NCBI GenBank assembly: GCA_030849805.1
Contig: JASANZ010001889.1
Coordinates: 1-22,289 of the forward strand
Direction: 5' to 3'
Length of the DNA stretch: 22,289 nucleotides
From: Sergeia podlipaevii
Taxonomy: Eukaryota; Euglenozoa; Kinetoplastea; Trypanosomatida; Trypanosomatidae
The notes under the pieces: generated by a model
Databases searched by the model: none
What the model saw: only the letters and a program-made list of their open reading frames with translations
What the model was told of the DNA's origin: nothing
Translations under genes and position numbers: made by a program
Part shown: positions 18,656 to 22,289 of the stretch, piece after piece
Position numbering within the stretch: position 1 is the first letter of the stretch
Layout of the letters: each line of letters begins with the position of its first letter

Positions 18656-18683
18656 CTGAAAAATCGGTTGCCAAAAAAAAAAA
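18656..18683 (-). promoter_or_regulatory. Predicted trans-splice acceptor of the 1769-aa gene
   Basis: An uninterrupted minus-strand T-run (complement of 18673-18683) is followed by GATTTTTCAG, with AG complementary to 18656-18657. The leader to the ATG would be 8 nt. This is the cleanest acceptor in the window and sets the start codon, since the TTG at 18794 lies upstream of it. Confidence 0.6.
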
Positions 18684-19413
18684 GTAATAAAAATAATAAT
18701 AAAGATCAAGTAAGCAAATGTGAAAGAAGAAAAAGTAAATATATATAATAAAAAGTAAGAAGAAGAAAGATATCCCTCTTTTTGTGTGCAGCAAGATATA
18801 ATATGAACGCTGCGCGTGTATATATATATATATATATATATCGAATGTCTATTTTTTTTTCTCCTTGATTATATGTCTTTTTTGTTGCCGTCACTGCAAT
18901 TTTCCTTTTTTTTTCAAAAAAAAAGGGGGAAGCAAACCCAGGCTTGCGTGTGCGTGTGCGTGTTGCACAACGTTACCTATACCTAGACGTGTGGAAAGCC
19001 GTAAATGTGTAATCATACAACACACACAGACACGTCTGTGTACGTGGGTGACGGTGTCGCGAACGCACCCCCCCCCCCTCTCTCGCCACACACACGAACA
19101 CCTGCCTTTTGCTTTGTAAAAGAAAGACCAAGAGAAAAAAAGAACGCAATCGCGCTCTCTTTCTCCCTCTCTTTATTCCGTGAAGTTTGTAGTCAGCGTC
19201 TCCGCCTATCTATTTCCCCTTCACTCTTTACATGGGCCAGTACATATATATATTTGAAGAAAAAAAAAAAAGAAAAATAGATGGAGAAAAAAAAGGAGAA
19301 CAATTTTTTTTTTTGTAAAAGGGGGAAAAGAAGATGATGAAACGTATCTGCAAAGCAAAACACGCCATGACAAATAGTTGCGTGTTGCTTTCCTGACGCA
19401 CTAAATGTGCAGG

Positions 19414-19456
19414 AAGCTATTTAGTAAAAAAAAAAAGAAGGATTTCTAAATAGCTT
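19414..19456. repeat. 11-bp perfect inverted repeat in the GET3 3' flank
   Basis: AAGCTATTTAG at 19414-19424 is the exact reverse complement of CTAAATAGCTT at 19446-19456, with a 21-base A-rich loop between. A smaller interrupted stem abuts it, with GCAC/GTGC around TAAAT at about 19390-19413. On the minus strand both fall in the expected GET3 3' UTR. Function is unknown. Confidence 0.6.
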
Positions 19457-19847
19457 TTTCTTCGTCTCTGTAGATTCAAATAGATAGTAGTAAAAGGTTT
19501 TAAAAAAAAAAAATGAGAAAAAAGCAAGGAAAAAACGATCCACCCTTCATCTTACTTCTAGTACTTCTCATACAATTGGTGCATTGACCCCAGTGCTATG
19601 CTTGGTGTTGAATCCCAGAGCAGCACACTTGTAAAGAGCACAAAGGAAGCAAAAAAAAAAAAAAAAAACTCCTAACGAAGACAAAAAAAAAAAAGATCAT
19701 AACAAAAGAAGAACAAAGATCATAAAAGTGGAATAACGCCCGCCTCATTTTGCTTTGGTTGAAGGAAAACATGGACAGTCTAGAATCGCACCTTCCACAT
19801 TCACAAACACACACACACACGGACGCCGCTATTAAACTCACTTCAAC

Positions 19848-21050
19848 TCAGCAGCTGCCAAGCTCCACATATCCATACTTATCCGCATCGTATGGCTCTA
19901 ACAAGAACTTTGCAAACTGCCCCAGTGCGTGCACGCCGCGCACCTCCTCGCTCATCAACGGCATCTTTACCACATGAAAATCCTCATAGAGAAGGTCAAT
20001 CTGGCTCAAGTACTTCTCCTGCACCTTCTGCCTCGCCGCGCACATCCGGCACGGCGGCGCATCGGATGGTTTCAGCACCAACTGATTTACGACGAGGGAG
20101 TCGCAGCTGATATTGTACTTCATCAATTCCTGCACGAGCCGTTCCGTCTCGTAGACACTCAAGAACTCGGGAATGCACACGCACACAAAGGCTGTCCTCT
20201 CGTGGTCGTTGAAGTGCTCCTGAACGCCCTTTATCTGCGCATGCCACTGCGTCATGGTACTCTTGAACCTCGCAGAGGACAGAGGGCTCTCATCCATCAG
20301 ACCACCACTGTTGCTGCGGTCCGAGCCTGTGTTCGCCCCAGCATTAGAGGTGAAGGAAGTAGAACCCGCAGAGCCACTGTTGCTTGCGCCACCACCTCCG
20401 CCGAGAGAGGACGAAAATGCCGTGGTCGCTGCTTCTATGAGGGGAGCTATCCCCTCAAGACTCATGAGGCGCTCCATCGTGGTATTCAACGTAGACGGAA
20501 GTGCAAGCAGCTTGAGTGTATGGCCTGTTGGCGCTGTGTCAAAGAGAACCACGTCATAAGAGAGCTGTCGTGCCTCGTTCAATATTTCTGCAAAGACGGT
20601 GAGCTCATCGATGCCTGGCAGATGCGCCGCTGCTTCCTTGATGATGGAGCCCAATGCAGCAAGGGGACTGCTGCCGGTGCCGCCGCCGCTACGGAGGCGA
20701 CTGTTCCCTAGCAAGGCACCAATGTCGCCCTGGAGAAGATCTTTTGGATCAATCTCCATCGCTGACAGTGTCGACTCAAGCCCCTTTACTGGTGTGGGGG
20801 TCTTGCCTAGCTTCTGGTTGAAGGCATCGCTCAGGTTATGAGCTGGGTCAGTCGATATGAGAAGCACACGACGAGGACGAGTCCCGCCTGGCGCTGCTGC
20901 GTCCACAATAGGTGTAGTAGCGAAGAGCGTTGCGAGAGCGCAGGATGTTGTGGTCTTGCCGACTCCACCTTTTCCTCCAATAAAAATCCACTGTAGCTTA
21001 GAGTTAAGAAGGTGCGCAAGAGTCGGCGCCATCGCCTCCTCGCTCCACAT
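19848..21050 (-). CDS. GET3: Get3/ArsA-type ATPase (tail-anchored protein targeting factor)
   Basis: The 400-residue protein starts at ATG (CAT at 21048-21050). It has every hallmark of the Get3/TRC40 (ASNA1) family. These are the deviant Walker A GGKGGVGKTT at 25-34; switch I STDPAHNLSDAF at 66-77, with Asp75 matching the catalytic Asp of yeast Get3; switch II DTAPTGHTLK at 171-180; and the zinc-binding CxxC Cys334/Cys337 that holds the homodimer together. In eukaryotes this cytosolic ATPase shields the C-terminal transmembrane helix of newly made tail-anchored proteins and hands them to the ER receptor. The helical segment around MERLMSLEGIAPLIEAATTAF (192-212) belongs to the substrate-binding subdomain. 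It is followed by a Gly/Ser/Asn-rich insert at about 214-251, which makes the protein longer than the usual 340-355 residues. A smaller Gly/Ser insert is at 121-128. The single-domain length and CxxC argue against bacterial-type tandem ArsA. Confidence 0.96.
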   Translation of the reverse strand: MWSEEAMAPTLAHLLNSKLQWIFIGGKGGVGKTTTSCALATLFATTPIVDAAAPGGTRPRRVLLISTDPAHNLSDAFNQKLGKTPTPVKGLESTLSAMEIDPKDLLQGDIGALLGNSRLRSGGGTGSSPLAALGSIIKEAAAHLPGIDELTVFAEILNEARQLSYDVVLFDTAPTGHTLKLLALPSTLNTTMERLMSLEGIAPLIEAATTAFSSSLGGGGGASNSGSAGSTSFTSNAGANTGSDRSNSGGLMDESPLSSARFKSTMTQWHAQIKGVQEHFNDHERTAFVCVCIPEFLSVYETERLVQELMKYNISCDSLVVNQLVLKPSDAPPCRMCAARQKVQEKYLSQIDLLYEDFHVVKMPLMSEEVRGVHALGQFAKFLLEPYDADKYGYVELGSC

Positions 21051-22289
21051 TGTTTGTTGTTGTATTTTCCTTTTTTTTCTGTTTATCTTCTGTTTCCTAA
21101 AAAGTATATTCTTAAAATTGTTATTTTTTTGTGAGGTTGCTCAACTGTAAAGTATGGAGATAAGTAGAATGGAAATGTTAAAATATATTGAAACAACAAA
21201 AAAAGAGAGAAAGAGAGAGAACGATAAATGTGTGTTGGTGAATGCATACACATGGATGACAGTCAAAATACAACGTTAAAAAAACATTACGTGTACACAA
21301 GAGAATCACCTTTTTTTGCTGCTGTTGTTCTTTCTGATCAGATAATGGCATCTTGGCTCTCTATGCGATATGCACTAGCAACAAAACGCATCCAAGCCTC
21401 TTTATAAAAGAAAATAGAAAAATGTTCTTAGTTAACTAAAGGGAAGGAGAGTACACAGAGAAAACCTCTATGTCGTTCAACATGTTTTCCCCTTCCAAGG
21501 AAACATGAGGTAACGTACAAAGTAGGTATCTAGGGCACAGCTCTGGTGAGCGCACACATATAAATATAGATAGATAGATAGATAGATAAGTGAAGAGCTA
21601 ACATTAAGTGACAAAAGCGCACTACACTGTTGTTGATTTCTTTTTTTTTTTCAAGTGTTCGGCCAATAGGAGATCTCACTGTGTATATAAAATAGAAAAA
21701 AAAAATTGATGCGACTATAAAAGAAAAAATACCTTCAATCCAACTTTACACGCACAATAGTTACTTTGTTCCACACAAGGGAGAAAAAAAAAAGAAAAGT
21801 AGCCCTCTCATCATCGTTTTTTTTTTTTCCTCCCTGCTTCTCTTTTATTCGTCTCCTCCCTGAGAGTAACCTTTAGCACCTGCCTCTGCTCCCTCAACAC
21901 ACACACACACACACACACTCTCTCACACAATTCCGCATTCGACATCCCGCTGTGTGCACTTCAAGAAGAAAAAAAAAAAAGAAGGAAGGAAGGAAGGAAG
22001 GAAGAACTCATATTAAGATATATATATATATATATGTCAAATGACAAAAAAAAATGGAAGGGAAACATTACGCAACGGATATATATATATACATACATAT
22101 ACATACATTCCCTCCTCCTCCTTTTACTAACTTTTCTCTCCAGACCCTCACCCCGCCATCCTCAACTCATTCTTTTCTTCTCCGTCCTCCCCCTCCCTGC
22201 TCCCTCCTGTCTTTTTTAATATTAAAGAAAAGAAGAAGAAAAAAAAGAATAGTAGTAACAAGGGTTTAAACAGCAATAGCAACCGCTGT
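21051..22289. other. Non-coding region upstream of GET3, microsatellite rich
   Basis: About 1.2 kb to the window edge. It contains (GATA)n at about 21566-21588, (AC)10 at 21899-21918, (AAGG)n at about 21981-22004, (TA)n at 22018-22036 and again around 22079-22092, plus plus-strand pyrimidine-rich blocks at about 21818-21895 and 22108-22215. The two short plus-strand frames near 22034-22269 run through these repeats and are not credible. The 3' flank of the next minus-strand gene probably begins here. No RNA gene was seen. Confidence 0.55.
21145..21180 (-). promoter_or_regulatory. Candidate trans-splice acceptor of GET3
   Basis: On the minus strand a mixed T/C-rich segment (complement of about 21147-21178) ends in TTTACAG, with AG complementary to 21145-21146. 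The implied 5' UTR of about 94 nt is purine-rich. The tract is interrupted, so this acceptor is weaker than those of the other genes. Confidence 0.35.

Larger units (their letters stand above)
18648..19847. other. Intergenic spacer, A-run and dinucleotide rich
   Basis: 1.2 kb that on the minus strand would contain the GET3 3' UTR and the splice region of the 1769-aa gene. It holds (TA)12 at about 18819-18842, a plus-strand C9 run near 19069-19077, numerous A-runs between 19260 and 19700 (including about 17 A at 19652-19668), and (CA)n at about 19805-19820. A pair of hairpins at 19390-19456 is listed separately. No protein gene is credible here. Confidence 0.6.

Noticed and set aside
18648..18794. 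Hydrophobic Phe/Tyr-rich extension (possible membrane segment) of the 1769-aa protein starting at a TTG
   Set aside because: It is T-run and (TA)n DNA read as codons, upstream of a strong splice acceptor. The real signal sequence is MAFVLLLLLVVSTT, further in.
19929..20711. 260-aa plus-strand open frame opposite GET3
   Set aside because: It is antisense to a gene with unmistakable Get3 motifs and its translation shows no recognisable domain; a GC-rich mirror frame explains it.
22034..22269. Two overlapping plus-strand frames at the right edge
   Set aside because: They read through (TA)n and a pyrimidine-rich block and oppose the direction of every real gene here.

Overview
The window looks like nuclear DNA of a trypanosomatid (kinetoplastid) protist. 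Six long, intronless protein-coding genes all lie on the minus strand. They are separated by long, simple-repeat-rich gaps. Most starts are preceded, on the minus strand, by a T/C-rich tract and then an AG, which is the layout of a trans-splice acceptor in a polycistronic directional gene cluster. Two recognisable proteins fit this reading: a C11 cysteine peptidase closely resembling the kinetoplast peptidase PNT1, and a Get3/ArsA-type ATPase. The genus cannot be fixed from the sequence. Coding DNA is visibly richer in G+C than the A-run and (TA)n-rich gaps.

In transcription order (right to left): 21051-22289, upstream non-coding DNA with many microsatellites; 19848-21050, GET3 (tail-anchored protein targeting ATPase); 18648-19847, non-coding with a pair of hairpins; 13338-18647, a 1769-residue type I membrane protein with a cysteine-patterned ectodomain and a very long low-complexity cytoplasmic tail; 11807-13337, non-coding, though its first 180 bases look coding-like; 9839-11806, a 655-residue coiled-coil protein; 8835-9838, non-coding; 6966-8834, the PNT1-like C11 peptidase; 5560-6965, non-coding, holding a single N flanked by a perfect 31-base duplication that is probably an unmerged assembly join; 2194-5559, an 1121-residue acidic/Ser-rich protein with a possible HMG-box-like C terminus; 1339-2193, non-coding; 52-1338, a 428-residue protein with spaced Tyr-x-x-Asp-Tyr motifs.

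The genes are probably co-transcribed as one polycistron and resolved by trans-splicing, and there is no evidence that they share a pathway. GET3 works in the cytosol and at the ER membrane. The C11 peptidase would act on mitochondrial DNA maintenance if it is PNT1. The giant membrane protein would sit in the surface or endomembrane system. The 428-residue and coiled-coil proteins look cytoskeletal or flagellar, but this is inference. No tRNA, rRNA, transposon, CRISPR array or strand-switch region was seen.

No wholly new system stands out. The items most worth a second look are the repeat-built ectodomain and long tail of the 1769-residue protein, the possible HMG-box-like C terminus, the possible frameshifted extension past 13338, and the assembly join at 6383.
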